Of a stretch of DNA of 9,407 bases, positions 1 to 6,824 are shown piece by piece. This stretch comes from Candidatus Zhuqueibacterota bacterium (GTDB lineage: Bacteria; KSB1; UBA2214), in NCBI GenBank assembly GCA_022706175.1, contig JAKJDB010000065.1, positions 1 through 9,407 on the forward strand, read 5' to 3'. Numbering within the stretch: the first letter of the stretch is position 1; each line of letters opens with the position of its first letter. The notes beneath the pieces are model-generated. The model saw only the letters and a program-made list of their open reading frames with translations, did not search any database and was not told the origin of the DNA. The translations under genes were made by a program, and so were the position numbers.

Positions 1-1
1 C

Positions 2-232
2 AAATGCATGAAAGTGTGTCCTGCTGATGCCATCGCGCGGGACACTTTCAATGGTGTCGCCTGCCGTGAGGCCCATAAGAAAATGGCGGAACAGGAATGT
101 GATGGTTCCTACGTTTATGAGTGTGAGAAATGCTTGCGCGTCTGTCCAATTGGAAGACAGCCAAGAGAAATTAAAGTCAGGTTCAAGCACAGGGCGATAA
201 GCAGCGAACAAACGGATGCAGTGGACGCCTAA
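2..232 (+). CDS. QueG-like 4Fe-4S protein, C-terminal fragment (5' end outside window)
   Basis: The frame is open from the left edge to the TAA at 230-232, so only the last 76 codons are seen. It shows the tail of one iron-sulfur motif, C-x3-C-P followed by ADAI (codons 2-10), and a second motif C-x2-C-x3-C-P (ECEKCLRVCPIGRQ, codons 39-52), with extra cysteines at codons 21 and 32 between them. This layout, with a CP-x-GAI-like first cluster and a YxC-x2-C-x3-CP second cluster near the C-terminus, resembles the double [4Fe-4S] ferredoxin module of epoxyqueuosine reductase (QueG)-like and other reductase-associated ferredoxin-domain proteins. The likely role is cytoplasmic electron transfer to a catalytic domain lying upstream. 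The substrate cannot be told without the missing part; true QueG is less likely because the HEAT-repeat tail usual in that enzyme is absent. The ATG at 8 is internal to the motif and is not the start. Confidence 0.7.
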   Translation, partial: KCMKVCPADAIARDTFNGVACREAHKKMAEQECDGSYVYECEKCLRVCPIGRQPREIKVRFKHRAISSEQTDAVDA

Positions 233-276
233 GAACGGCGCCACTTTTACGCCTTGTTGATTTCTGCTTACTAATT

Positions 277-292
277 GCATTGGAACCAATCG
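277..292. repeat. Short dyad before the small membrane protein
   Basis: ATTGG-AA-CCAAT forms a 5-bp inverted repeat just upstream of the ATG at 294. It may be a protein-binding site or chance; the spacer is too short to make a good RNA hairpin. Confidence 0.2.
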
Positions 293-293
293 C

Positions 294-527
294 ATGAATC
301 CATGGATTCAAATACTCGTTGTTATTGGCATTCTCTTCTTTCTTTCTATAGCGCTCATTCTTGTGCGTAAAGACAGGTTCCGTAGTGGCGGCAGCCTCGA
401 CAACGCACTGCAGGCATTCCATGCTTCATTCGAACCAGGAGCTCGACATACCCTTGTCGAATCTCAAAAAGAACAGATCGAAGAGGATGACAGCGGAGCG
501 CCGCCTTTACTCGACAAAACGGAATAA
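294..527 (+). CDS. Small single-pass membrane protein, unknown function
   Basis: This encodes 77 residues. A hydrophobic helix spans about residues 5-24 (WIQILVVIGILFFLSIALIL), followed at once by a basic RKDRFR patch, which predicts an N-out/C-in anchored protein. The remaining 47 residues are polar and acidic (QIEEDD) with no recognisable motif, so the tail is probably disordered or a partner-binding segment in the cytoplasm. The ribosome binding site is weak (a GGA about nine bases before the ATG), and no earlier in-frame start is evident. The gene lies 61 bp after the iron-sulfur protein and 19 bp before the ASCH start, so it may be cotranscribed with both. I do not recognise a family. 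The coherent membrane segment and same-strand spacing favour a real gene, though its short length leaves doubt. Confidence 0.5.
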   Translation: MNPWIQILVVIGILFFLSIALILVRKDRFRSGGSLDNALQAFHASFEPGARHTLVESQKEQIEEDDSGAPPLLDKTE

Positions 528-531
528 TTTT

Positions 532-536
532 AGGAG
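532..536 (+). promoter_or_regulatory. Ribosome binding site for the ASCH start at 547
   Basis: AGGAG lies ten bases before the ATG at 547, and a second AAGG lies closer to it. This supports 547 as a genuine translation start. It matters because the only other plausible start of this frame (808) has no such site. Confidence 0.65.
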
Positions 537-546
537 ATAAGGTCCT

Positions 547-2487
547 ATGCGTGCATTAAGTATCAGACAGCCCTATGCTGAGATGATCCTGCGAGGAGTC
601 ATGCGTATTGAATACCGTTCAAGGCCGACGCATATAAGAGAAAGAGTGTATATCTACGCCGCCATGGCCCCTGGAGATCAGGATGATTTCAAGAGTATTA
701 AATGCAAACCAGGGGCGTTGCCAACAGGAGTCCTGATCGGCTCCGTTGAGATCGTCGCATGCACCAGAAAAGGAGATACCTATCATTGGCATTTGCAAAA
801 TCCCAACATGAAAAAAACAACAGGAAAAACATTGTTAGTTGCCCTGCTTGCCCTGGCCGGCCTCTTTTCATGGACGGCGGGCTATAGCCAAGGCAATCCA
901 GCGGGCAACCCCAACCGTCCCAAGATTGTAAACGTCATCAACTTTATCCGCCTTCTCGAGCCGAGAGACCCGCAAATAACGAAGGATGTGTTGTATCAGA
1001 CTGTGGTTAAGCAGATTGAACTGATGAAAACGTACCATCTGCCGGGCACTTTTCTACTGCAGTACGATGCCTTGATGGACCCGCGTTATCAGCAGCTGCT
1101 CAAAAGCCTGCCGCCCGGTTCTTTTGAAATCGGCGCCTGGTGGGAGATTCCCCAGCCCCTGGCAGAAAAATCCGGACTGAAATGGCGGGGCCGTTATCCC
1201 TGGGACTGGCACGCGGACGTCGGTTTTACAACAGGCTATACGCCGGATGAACGTGAACGACTGGCCGATGTTTACATGAACGATTTTAAAAACATCTTTG
1301 GCTATTATGCAAAATCAGCGGCCTCGTGGTTCATCGATGCCCATACCCTCGACTATCTACAACGTAAATACGGCATAACCGCCTCGGCAAATTGCAAGGA
1401 TCAGTATGGCACAGACGGCTATACCCTCTGGGGCGGATACTGGAATCAGGCTTATTACCCGAGCAAGCTCAACTCGTACATGCCTGCCCAGAACGCTGAA
1501 AACCAGATCCCGGTACCCATCTTCAGGATGCTGGGAAGCGACCCCATCCGCCAGTACGACAGCGGACTGGGCAGCAACGGCCAGGGCGTCGTCACCCTTG
1601 AACCCGTTTACAAATACGGCGGAGGCGACTCCGCCTGGGTGAACTGGTATTTTAATGAATTTGTAAACGGAGAGTGCCTGGAATTCGCCTACACCCAGGC
1701 CGGCCAGGAAAATTCGTTTACCTGGGATGCCATGAAAAAAGGGCTGGAGCTGCAAATACCGTTACTGGCCCGGCTTCGTGATGAAAATAAAATCCGAGTA
1801 GAAACTTTGGCAGAGTCCGGAGAGTGGTTCAGAAAGAATTACAAAGTAACTCCGGCCACATCGGTAACGATTAACAATGATCTGCCGCCGGGCAACCTGA
1901 AAACCGTATGGTTCAACAGCAGGAACTACCGGGTTAATATCCTCTGGGAAAACAACACGCTGAGGATACGGGATATTCATATTTTCAATGAGAAGATTCC
2001 ATCGGTCTATGAAAAGGCGCCGACCACCTCGAACGAATGCAAATTTTTGACTTTGCCCTTCGTCGACGGGTTTCTGTGGAGTGATGCGCAGCAACTAGCC
2101 GGACTGCGGCTGAAAGTCAGGGTGGATGGAAAAGAAGAACTATTGACAGGCGGTGATCCGGCCATAACGAGCTCCCGCAATGGAACTCTGCATATCGGAT
2201 GGCCTCTCAAATCGATCAAAGGAACGTTTATCCTGGAGCTGAATGAGCGCGAAATCAAGATGGCGCTGAAAAGTGATCAAAAGGCCGACTGGTTTCTGGA
2301 TCTCACTTCCGCTGAAAAGAAAAAACTGCCTTTCACAAAATTCGACCGCAGGAAAATGGATTGTCAGTTCGAAGGCTTCAACTATGCGGTTAGAGCGGTA
2401 AACGGCACGTTTGCCTCTTTTTCTGCAGAGTCCGGTTTTAGAATCTATCCGCAACACGACAGAATCGGTTTAAAGCTGGCGCAATAA
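547..2487 (+). CDS. ASCH domain fused in frame to exported sugar-enzyme-like barrel protein
   Basis: This is a 646-codon frame made of two unlike parts. Residues 1-86 are an ASCH domain: ALSIRQPYAEMILRG opening, then G-V-M-R-I-E-Y-R at the GxKxxExR signature, then VYIYA and a WHLQNP end. ASCH proteins are small cytosolic, PUA-like, RNA- or nucleoside-associated proteins. Here the signature lysine is Met19 and the usual ~20-residue tail is missing. At residue 88 a full signal peptide begins (MKKTTGK, hydrophobic LLVALLALAGLF, then polar SQGNPAGN). It is followed by ~530 residues containing KIVNVINFIR, PGTFLLQYDAL, GAWWEI, RYPWDWHADVGFT, WFIDAHTLDYL and PVPIFRMLGSDP. I recognise this as a family of secreted putative glycoside hydrolase / NodB-deacetylase-like barrel proteins common in FCB bacteria, with a beta-rich C-terminal part; the exact reaction is unknown. 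If made whole, the signal segment would act as an internal membrane anchor. A start at 808 would give a 559-residue exported protein but lacks a ribosome site. Confidence 0.7.
   Translation: MRALSIRQPYAEMILRGVMRIEYRSRPTHIRERVYIYAAMAPGDQDDFKSIKCKPGALPTGVLIGSVEIVACTRKGDTYHWHLQNPNMKKTTGKTLLVALLALAGLFSWTAGYSQGNPAGNPNRPKIVNVINFIRLLEPRDPQITKDVLYQTVVKQIELMKTYHLPGTFLLQYDALMDPRYQQLLKSLPPGSFEIGAWWEIPQPLAEKSGLKWRGRYPWDWHADVGFTTGYTPDERERLADVYMNDFKNIFGYYAKSAASWFIDAHTLDYLQRKYGITASANCKDQYGTDGYTLWGGYWNQAYYPSKLNSYMPAQNAENQIPVPIFRMLGSDPIRQYDSGLGSNGQGVVTLEPVYKYGGGDSAWVNWYFNEFVNGECLEFAYTQAGQENSFTWDAMKKGLELQIPLLARLRDENKIRVETLAESGEWFRKNYKVTPATSVTINNDLPPGNLKTVWFNSRNYRVNILWENNTLRIRDIHIFNEKIPSVYEKAPTTSNECKFLTLPFVDGFLWSDAQQLAGLRLKVRVDGKEELLTGGDPAITSSRNGTLHIGWPLKSIKGTFILELNEREIKMALKSDQKADWFLDLTSAEKKKLPFTKFDRRKMDCQFEGFNYAVRAVNGTFASFSAESGFRIYPQHDRIGLKLAQ
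808..891 (+). other. Internal signal peptide and alternative start of the barrel protein
   Basis: The ATG at 808-810 is codon 88 of the 547 frame. It begins a textbook Sec signal peptide: a KK-rich n-region, a hydrophobic core of about 13 residues and a polar c-region ending near AGYSQ. The bases just before it (TTGCAAAATCCCAAC) contain no Shine-Dalgarno site. The nearest purine block, AAAAGGAG at about 768-775, is over 30 bases away. The sequence therefore shows an intact exported-protein N-terminus placed downstream of another gene's 5' end. Confidence 0.7.
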
Positions 2488-2490
2488 ATC

Positions 2491-2502
2491 CAAGCATGCT
2501 TG
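2491..2502. repeat. 12-bp perfect palindrome after the barrel gene
   Basis: CAAGCATGCTTG is a perfect 12-bp palindrome four bases after the TAA at 2485-2487. There is no spacer and no following T-run, so it is a poor intrinsic terminator. It could be a protein-binding site or chance. Confidence 0.3.
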
Positions 2503-2571
2503 TTGAACAGAAAAACAAAAAATGAGCTTATTCCCTCGAGCTCGCTCTTTGAGCAAAAAAGCAATCGTTGC

Positions 2572-2576
2572 GGAGG
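2572..2576 (+). promoter_or_regulatory. Ribosome binding site fixing the T9SS protein start at 2582
   Basis: GGAGG lies five bases before the ATG at 2582. It favours this start over the earlier in-frame ATG at 2522, which has no such site and would put 20 charged residues ahead of the signal peptide. Confidence 0.75.
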
Positions 2577-2581
2577 AACAC

Positions 2582-4378
2582 ATGAAATCCGCTCGAATTC
2601 TACTGCTGATGGCGGCTGTATGGTCGCTTGGTCCGGCGCACGCTGCCGAGGGCTTTACCGCACATTATTTTTATCACCGGGCTGATTCCATTGCACAGCT
2701 CCATTTCAATGCCCCTTATGATTTGGTGGTCCTCCGAAGCGACACCATCGACCAGACGGGCACCTCGGAATGTTGGAAAGCGATATTTCAGAACGAGGAA
2801 AAAACGTTAATCCTATCTTTTCAAAACGGCCATACTTCACTAACCGTTCATCCTTGTTGCTTAACAGGGAATGCCGTCATAAGGTCATCAGAATGGATCG
2901 ACAGCGATTCAGCGCTGGCCATCGCTGACAAAAATGGCGGCGAAAAATTTCGCTCTCATTTTCCTCAATATTCAATCAGTACAGATCTGGGAGGGGAATC
3001 CGGTTATCCGGTTATTGAATGGAGAATAACCTACCAATCCCTGCTTTTTTCCGAAACCCGATTAACGGTATCCGTCAAAGCCTATACCGGTGATCTTTAT
3101 TACAAATGGGATCCAAAGCCTGTCTCCTATTTTCCTCTTCGCGTCGGCGACCGATGGAGCTATTACAGTACAGAGACCGGCAGCTCCAAAGAACCCATTG
3201 AATTCAACGCGGTTACTGACAGCGTCCTTATTCAAGGCAGAACGTATTTCGGGTATAATGGCAGTTATTTTCGTTCGGATTCTTTTGGCCATGTTTATCG
3301 ATATCATGAGAATAGGGACATTCTGTGGTTTGATTTTACCAAGGCCGAAGGAGAAAGCTATGAGGTGGACTTTGGCGGCGCTCATTTCAAGGTTACCACG
3401 ACCAGTCGCCACGCGATGGTGCATAATTGGGCGGGCAAATTTACAGATTGTCTGAGTCTCTTTTTTGACGATTCCACCTTTTCCGATGAGCAATTCGAAT
3501 ATGTTTTTGCAGAAAACATGGGCATCGTTCGACAAAATCTGGCGCATGCCATCTGGCTGGAACTGTATGAGGCGACCATCCAAGGAACCCACTATCCGGA
3601 TTTACGTAATTATTTCCCATTAGAATTTGGCAACTATTGGTTTTATAAGGAAGACGGTATCGATGATTTAATTCGTGTGCGGATTCTCGACACCCTCACG
3701 GTAGATGGAAATGCCTGCGCATATTATGGAGTAAATAAGGGGACGGCTGATTTGATTTTTGCGGATGACCTAGGCCGGATTTGGCACTATAAAAACAATA
3801 GACCGGTCTTGTGGTTCGATTTTACCATCGCAGACGGTGATAGCTATTTCTATCATCCTGATTCAACGATGCTAAATTATACGGTCCAAGTGCTGAAGCA
3901 CAGGTCCATCACAACTCAATTCGGCGTCTTGAAGGAATGCGTTACCTTTATTTTTGATGATCCCCATGCGGTCGACGAAGAAAGGACTTGTACTTTTGCT
4001 CCCAATCTTGGCATCGTAGAGATTCGGAGCGGTAGGGGCATTCACCAGGTATTGGAATCCGCCGGTATACGCGGTAAACTGATTACCGGCATTTCATCAA
4101 ACAAGACGGCCTTTCCACAAAAAGTCAGCTTGGAACAAAACTACCCCAATCCCTTTAATCCAAGTACGACGATTGCCTACGAAATAGAGACGGCCGGGGA
4201 GGTCGAGTTTAACTTGTATAACATGCTGGGCCGGCGCATCCGCACATTCAAAGTCTTTAACACTCCTGGTGTTCATCGATTTGACCTGTCAGCAAAAAAC
4301 TTGGCCTCCGGCGTTTACCTGTATGAAATCAAGTCCGGCCACTGTTCAGAACGGAAAAAGCTGGTCGTTCAAAAATAG
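2582..4378 (+). CDS. T9SS-exported protein with PepSY-like region and tandem beta domains
   Basis: This encodes 598 residues from the ATG at 2582. Residues 1-21 are a Sec signal peptide with an AHA cleavage site. Residues ~105-175 look PepSY-like (DSDSALAIADKNGG, WRITYQS, AYTGD). Two tandem copies of a ~155-residue beta-rich domain follow at ~183-340 and ~344-499. They share a YFPL start, an aromatic GxxW segment, LGR/FGH-VYRYH-like, LWFDFT-x-A-x-G-x-SY (WFDF at 249 and 411), a Cys-then-FFDD/IFDD segment, and an NMGIV/NLGIV end (312 and 475). Residues ~516-598 are a Por/T9SS C-terminal sorting domain (LEQNYPNPFNPSTTI, then LYNMLGRRI and LASGVYLYEI, ending KKLVVQK). The protein is expected to be exported, cross the outer membrane by type IX secretion and end up surface-bound or released. 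No catalytic motif is visible, so a structural or binding role is inferred. The DNA is visibly more AT-rich than the genes to its right. Confidence 0.85.
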   Translation: MKSARILLLMAAVWSLGPAHAAEGFTAHYFYHRADSIAQLHFNAPYDLVVLRSDTIDQTGTSECWKAIFQNEEKTLILSFQNGHTSLTVHPCCLTGNAVIRSSEWIDSDSALAIADKNGGEKFRSHFPQYSISTDLGGESGYPVIEWRITYQSLLFSETRLTVSVKAYTGDLYYKWDPKPVSYFPLRVGDRWSYYSTETGSSKEPIEFNAVTDSVLIQGRTYFGYNGSYFRSDSFGHVYRYHENRDILWFDFTKAEGESYEVDFGGAHFKVTTTSRHAMVHNWAGKFTDCLSLFFDDSTFSDEQFEYVFAENMGIVRQNLAHAIWLELYEATIQGTHYPDLRNYFPLEFGNYWFYKEDGIDDLIRVRILDTLTVDGNACAYYGVNKGTADLIFADDLGRIWHYKNNRPVLWFDFTIADGDSYFYHPDSTMLNYTVQVLKHRSITTQFGVLKECVTFIFDDPHAVDEERTCTFAPNLGIVEIRSGRGIHQVLESAGIRGKLITGISSNKTAFPQKVSLEQNYPNPFNPSTTIAYEIETAGEVEFNLYNMLGRRIRTFKVFNTPGVHRFDLSAKNLASGVYLYEIKSGHCSERKKLVVQK

Positions 4379-4439
4379 AATTCTTTCTAACCCGGCTGCG
4401 TACAACAAACAGGCGCTGAAGCGGCGGAATGGACCTGCC

Positions 4440-4469
4440 CCTACCCGGGCATGGTGATGCCCTGGTGGG
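4440..4469 (+). terminator. Candidate intrinsic terminator after the T9SS gene
   Basis: Arms at 4440-4452 and 4457-4469 pair over 13 positions with one G-U wobble and one mismatch (core GGGCAT/ATGCCC) around a GGTG tetraloop. ACTTTTA follows. The stem is strong but the T-run is only four bases, so termination is plausible but not certain. It lies about 60 bases past the stop of the T9SS gene, inside the 259-bp gap before the dioxygenase. I see no gene or clear promoter in the rest of that gap. Confidence 0.4.
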
Positions 4470-4626
4470 ACTTTTATGATGAAAAATCCAACCTTGGACG
4501 TTATCATGCCTATCCCGACTCCCTCTTTCGCTTCAGCAGCTGGCATACTTTTCTCATGCCCGATCACGCCGGTGAATCCAAAGGAGCACATAGCGCTCTT
4601 CCACCCCACCCTAGCAGTACCTGCAC

Positions 4627-4630
4627 GGAG
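4627..4630 (+). promoter_or_regulatory. Ribosome binding site selecting the dioxygenase start at 4638
   Basis: GGAG lies seven bases before the ATG at 4638. The in-frame ATG at 4632 is one base away from it, too close for initiation, so 4638 is preferred over 4632 and over the unsupported upstream ATG at 4476. Confidence 0.6.
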
Positions 4631-4637
4631 AATGACT

Positions 4638-5438
4638 ATGCGAAACCAAACCCGCGCACAGATCCTCTATCTCTCCCATGGTGGTGGCCCGTTGCCGATT
4701 CTTGGCGATGATAGCCATCAGGCGATGGTGGATTTCATGCACCGGCTTTCCGGCCGGCTCAAAAAACCGGATGCCATCCTGGTCATAAGCGCCCATTGGG
4801 AAGAAAAAGTCGCGACGGTATTAGGCGCAGCCAAACCGCCGCTGCTGTACGATTACTACGGCTTTCCGGACGAAGCCTATGCGATCACCTATCCGACGCC
4901 GGGAAGCCCAGAGCTGGCGCAGCATATCATTGCATTACTGAACCGCCGGCAGATTCCGGCGAGCATCGATGTTCAACGGGGCTTGGACCATGGCGTGTTC
5001 GTGCCGTTGAAATTGATCTATCCCCAGGCGGATATTCCGGCGCTGCAAGTGTCGCTGCTGCGCGGGTTGAATCCGGCCGCGCATATGGCACTGGGAAAAG
5101 CACTCCGCCCATTGATGGCGGAAAATATCCTGGTGGTCGGCTCCGGCTTTTCATTCCACAATATGGGTGCTTTTACCTGGCAGAGAAACAGCCCGCCGGA
5201 TTCCGCCAATGACGATTTTCAAAACTGGCTGATCGAGGTCTGCACCAGCCGGATTTTACCGGGGGAGCGCGAACGGCGTCTTGTAGCGTGGGAACAAGCT
5301 CCGGCCGCCCGCTACTGTCATCCGCGGGAGGAGCATCTGCTGCCGCTGCACGTCTGTGCCGGTATGACGGACCAGCCGGCGACCGTGGTGTTTGATGACT
5401 CTATTTTGGGTAAGCGTGCGGTCGCTTTTCTATGGTAG
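4638..5438 (+). CDS. ygiD: LigB-type extradiol dioxygenase, 4,5-DOPA dioxygenase (YgiD-like) family
   Basis: This encodes 266 residues from the ATG at 4638, matching the usual ~260-270 of YgiD/plant DODA-type class III extradiol dioxygenases. These cytoplasmic single-domain enzymes can open the ring of L-DOPA and similar catechols using one bound metal ion; the natural bacterial substrate is unsettled. Every expected metal ligand is present: His14 (LSHGGGP), His53 (ISAHW), His174 (SFHNMG) and His233 (EEHLLPLHV). The conserved catalytic His118 sits in LDHGVFVPLKLIYP. Further family marks are YYGFPDEAY, YPTPGSPELA and IPALQVSL. The frame stays open 54 codons upstream to 4476, but that stretch lacks family similarity and a ribosome site, so I exclude it. 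Neighbours give no pathway clue: the flanking genes are unrelated and the gene may be monocistronic. Confidence 0.88.
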   Translation: MRNQTRAQILYLSHGGGPLPILGDDSHQAMVDFMHRLSGRLKKPDAILVISAHWEEKVATVLGAAKPPLLYDYYGFPDEAYAITYPTPGSPELAQHIIALLNRRQIPASIDVQRGLDHGVFVPLKLIYPQADIPALQVSLLRGLNPAAHMALGKALRPLMAENILVVGSGFSFHNMGAFTWQRNSPPDSANDDFQNWLIEVCTSRILPGERERRLVAWEQAPAARYCHPREEHLLPLHVCAGMTDQPATVVFDDSILGKRAVAFLW

Positions 5439-5460
5439 ACGGATCGATTCAGGCAATAAA

Positions 5461-5496
5461 AGGTCATTCCGCCGCTGCGTGAAACCGGCTTGACCT
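5461..5496. repeat. Nested inverted repeat after the dioxygenase gene
   Basis: AGGTCA (5461-5466) and TGACCT (5491-5496) form a perfect 6-bp inverted repeat, with an inner GCCG/CGGC pairing within the 24-base interval. No T-run follows. It could fold as a bulged hairpin 3' of the dioxygenase message or be an operator-like site upstream of the DUF1801 gene. Confidence 0.25.
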
Positions 5497-5512
5497 CCCA
5501 CCAGGCGAGGAC

Positions 5513-5538
5513 GGAAAAAAACAACATGCATTTTTTCC
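5513..5538. repeat. A/T-rich inverted repeat between dioxygenase and DUF1801 genes
   Basis: GGAAAAAA (5513-5520) and TTTTTTCC (5531-5538) are perfect 8-bp arms around a 10-base loop. The A-tract-stem-T-tract shape resembles weak bidirectional terminators, but the stem has only two G-C pairs. It is the clearest candidate 3' boundary for the dioxygenase transcript. Confidence 0.3.
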
Positions 5539-5603
5539 CAAGTGATGGCTGTTCGAACGGCAGTGCACTCTAACCAAAAGTGTAAAACCCTTAGAAAACC
5601 AAC

Positions 5604-5608
5604 AGGAG
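5604..5608 (+). promoter_or_regulatory. Ribosome binding site selecting the DUF1801 start at 5614
   Basis: AGGAG lies five bases before the ATG at 5614. The upstream in-frame ATGs at 5542 and 5545 have no such site, and their 24-codon extension carries no family similarity. Confidence 0.75.
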
Positions 5609-5613
5609 ATTAT

Positions 5614-6036
5614 ATGGCAAAGAATGATCTCAAGACCAGGGTGAACAAAGCCAGTGTGACGGAATTCCTCAACAACGTCACCGACGAGCAAAAACGGAGC
5701 GACAGCTTTGAAATCCTCGAGATGATGAAAAAGATCACCAAAGAGGAGGCGAAAATGTGGGGCGCGAGCATCGTCGGCTTTGGCAGCTATCACTACAAAG
5801 GAAAAGGCGGGCGCGAAGGCGACTGGATGCTGATCGGTTTTTCGCCTCGCAAGCAAAACCTGGTGCTGTACCTTATGGGCGGTTTCGACACGCACGCCGA
5901 CCTGTTGAAAAAACTGGGCAAATTTACATCCGGCGTGGGCTGTCTCTACATTAAAAAGCTGGAGGATGTGGATAAAAAGGTCCTTAAAGAGCTGGTGCAG
6001 GCCTCTTTCAAGAAAATGAAAGAGCAATACAAATAA
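5614..6036 (+). CDS. DUF1801 domain protein (YdhG-like)
   Basis: This encodes 140 residues, the common length for the family. The N-terminal part (SVTEFLNNV, then RSDSFEILEMMKKI) is helical. It leads into the hallmark MWGASIVGFGSYHYKGKGG (residues 48-66), then WMLIGFSPRKQNLVLYLMGG (71-90), and GKFTSGVGCLYIKKLEDVD (102-120), where family members contain the GKxxxGxxCLYI element. These marks make the assignment to the DUF1801/YdhG fold firm. The biochemical role is not known; the proteins are small, soluble and presumably cytoplasmic, with a groove lined by aromatic residues. The long minus-strand frame over this gene (5464-6027) is a codon shadow. It stands alone between an unrelated dioxygenase gene and a convergent membrane-protein gene. 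Confidence 0.9.
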   Translation: MAKNDLKTRVNKASVTEFLNNVTDEQKRSDSFEILEMMKKITKEEAKMWGASIVGFGSYHYKGKGGREGDWMLIGFSPRKQNLVLYLMGGFDTHADLLKKLGKFTSGVGCLYIKKLEDVDKKVLKELVQASFKKMKEQYK

Positions 6037-6148
6037 TCGGCAAAGAACAGAAGGCTCTGCTGCCTCTGCCGGATTCAGCCGGTCTGTTTAATGATCCAGG
6101 GAAGATTCGAGGTCAGTGAATAGAGCGGCACGTTACCCTGTGCCCGCC

Positions 6149-6163
6149 CCCAGCGCCGCTGGG
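6149..6163. other. GC-rich hairpin in the convergent gap
   Basis: CCCAGC-GCC-GCTGGG is a perfect 6-bp stem with a 3-base loop. It lies between the convergent ends of the DUF1801 gene (6036) and the DUF4126 gene (6177), 13 bases past the stop of the latter. Neither strand shows a T-run next to it, so it is at most a transcript-end structure. Confidence 0.3.
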
Positions 6164-6176
6164 ATTCAAATCGAGT

Positions 6177-6740
6177 TCAGGCCTTTTTACGCCGGGTGAT
6201 CAGCCGGAAAGCGATCCAGAAGGTAAGCAGAATGAGGATGGCCATCACCATTGGCAGGAGGATGGACAAAATCGGCGTGACGATGGCGGCGATGTTCTCT
6301 CCCGAGGCCAGCAAAAAGTTGGCGGCTCCCCCGGTGGTCCCGCTCGATCCCAGCCGCAGGGCAGCGGTGGCCCCCTGCACCAGGGCCGCCGAGCCGCCGC
6401 CGAGGATAAAACTGCTGAGCCATTTCACCATCTCATTATCGATGGGCAGCACCGAGGCGGAGATCAAAGTCCCGGCGCCGATGGATAGGGGTGTGGAGAT
6501 GTGATCGAGCAGATTGTCGACAAAAGGAATGTAATAGGCGGCGATTTCCACGACCGTGGCCACGCCGAGGCTGCCGAGCCCTGCGTTGCTCGAGAGCCAG
6601 GCAAAGCTCTCATTCATCGGCAGAACGCCGAACCGCGCGGCGATCCCGGCGATGAGGAGCGGGATAAAGACGCGAAAGCCGGTGCCGGCGCTCAGGCCGA
6701 TGCCCAGAGCCACGGCGGTGAGAATCTCTTTATCCATCAT
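6177..6740 (-). CDS. DUF4126 integral membrane protein
   Basis: This encodes 187 residues on the minus strand, starting at 6740 with two consecutive ATGs. CAAAGGA (6750-6756 on the + strand as its complement) stands nine bases upstream. It begins EILTAVALGIGLSAGTGFRVF, contains VVEIAAYYIPFVDNLLDHI (residues 63-81), and ends in a long hydrophobic helix (about 153-180) followed by RRKKA. The mix of Gly-rich hydrophobic stretches (about 7-37, 55-75, 83-100, 107-127, 150-181) and the VEIAAYYIPxVDNxLD signature match the DUF4126 family of inner-membrane proteins. Their function is unknown. The positive-inside rule puts the RRKKA tail in the cytoplasm. It is divergent from the regulator gene at 7105 and convergent with the DUF1801 gene, so it is probably its own transcription unit. 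Confidence 0.85.
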   Translation of the reverse strand: MMDKEILTAVALGIGLSAGTGFRVFIPLLIAGIAARFGVLPMNESFAWLSSNAGLGSLGVATVVEIAAYYIPFVDNLLDHISTPLSIGAGTLISASVLPIDNEMVKWLSSFILGGGSAALVQGATAALRLGSSGTTGGAANFLLASGENIAAIVTPILSILLPMVMAILILLTFWIAFRLITRRKKA

Positions 6741-6824
6741 TCGCTTGATTCCTTTGATGAAACGTGAGCTCTCGATCCAAGGCCATGATCATAGCAAAGA
6801 TGTCCTCGCTGCTGATCCGGCGGT

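Noticed and set aside
2503..2532. Possible promoter TTGAAC upstream of the T9SS gene
   Set aside because: At 17-18 bases downstream the sequence is GCTTAT/CTTATT, a poor -10 element, so there is not enough to call it.
2522..2581. Earlier in-frame start for the T9SS protein
   Set aside because: It would place 20 charged residues before an otherwise perfect signal peptide, and the GGAGG at 2572-2576 clearly serves 2582.
4476..4637. 54-codon N-terminal extension of the dioxygenase with a weakly hydrophobic stretch
   Set aside because: There is no ribosome site at 4476, family similarity begins only after 4638, and the enzyme family is cytoplasmic, so an export signal is not expected.
4451..4711. 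86-codon plus-strand frame before and overlapping the dioxygenase start
   Set aside because: It overlaps the true gene in another frame, has no ribosome site and its translation shows no recognisable motif.
5464..6027. 187-codon minus-strand frame over the DUF1801 gene
   Set aside because: The plus strand has a family-matching protein with a strong ribosome site at the same place; the minus frame is a codon shadow.
6039..6080. Imperfect hairpin after the DUF1801 stop (CAGAAGGC/GCCTCTG)
   Set aside because: The stem contains a bulge and no T-run follows, so it is not good enough to call a terminator.
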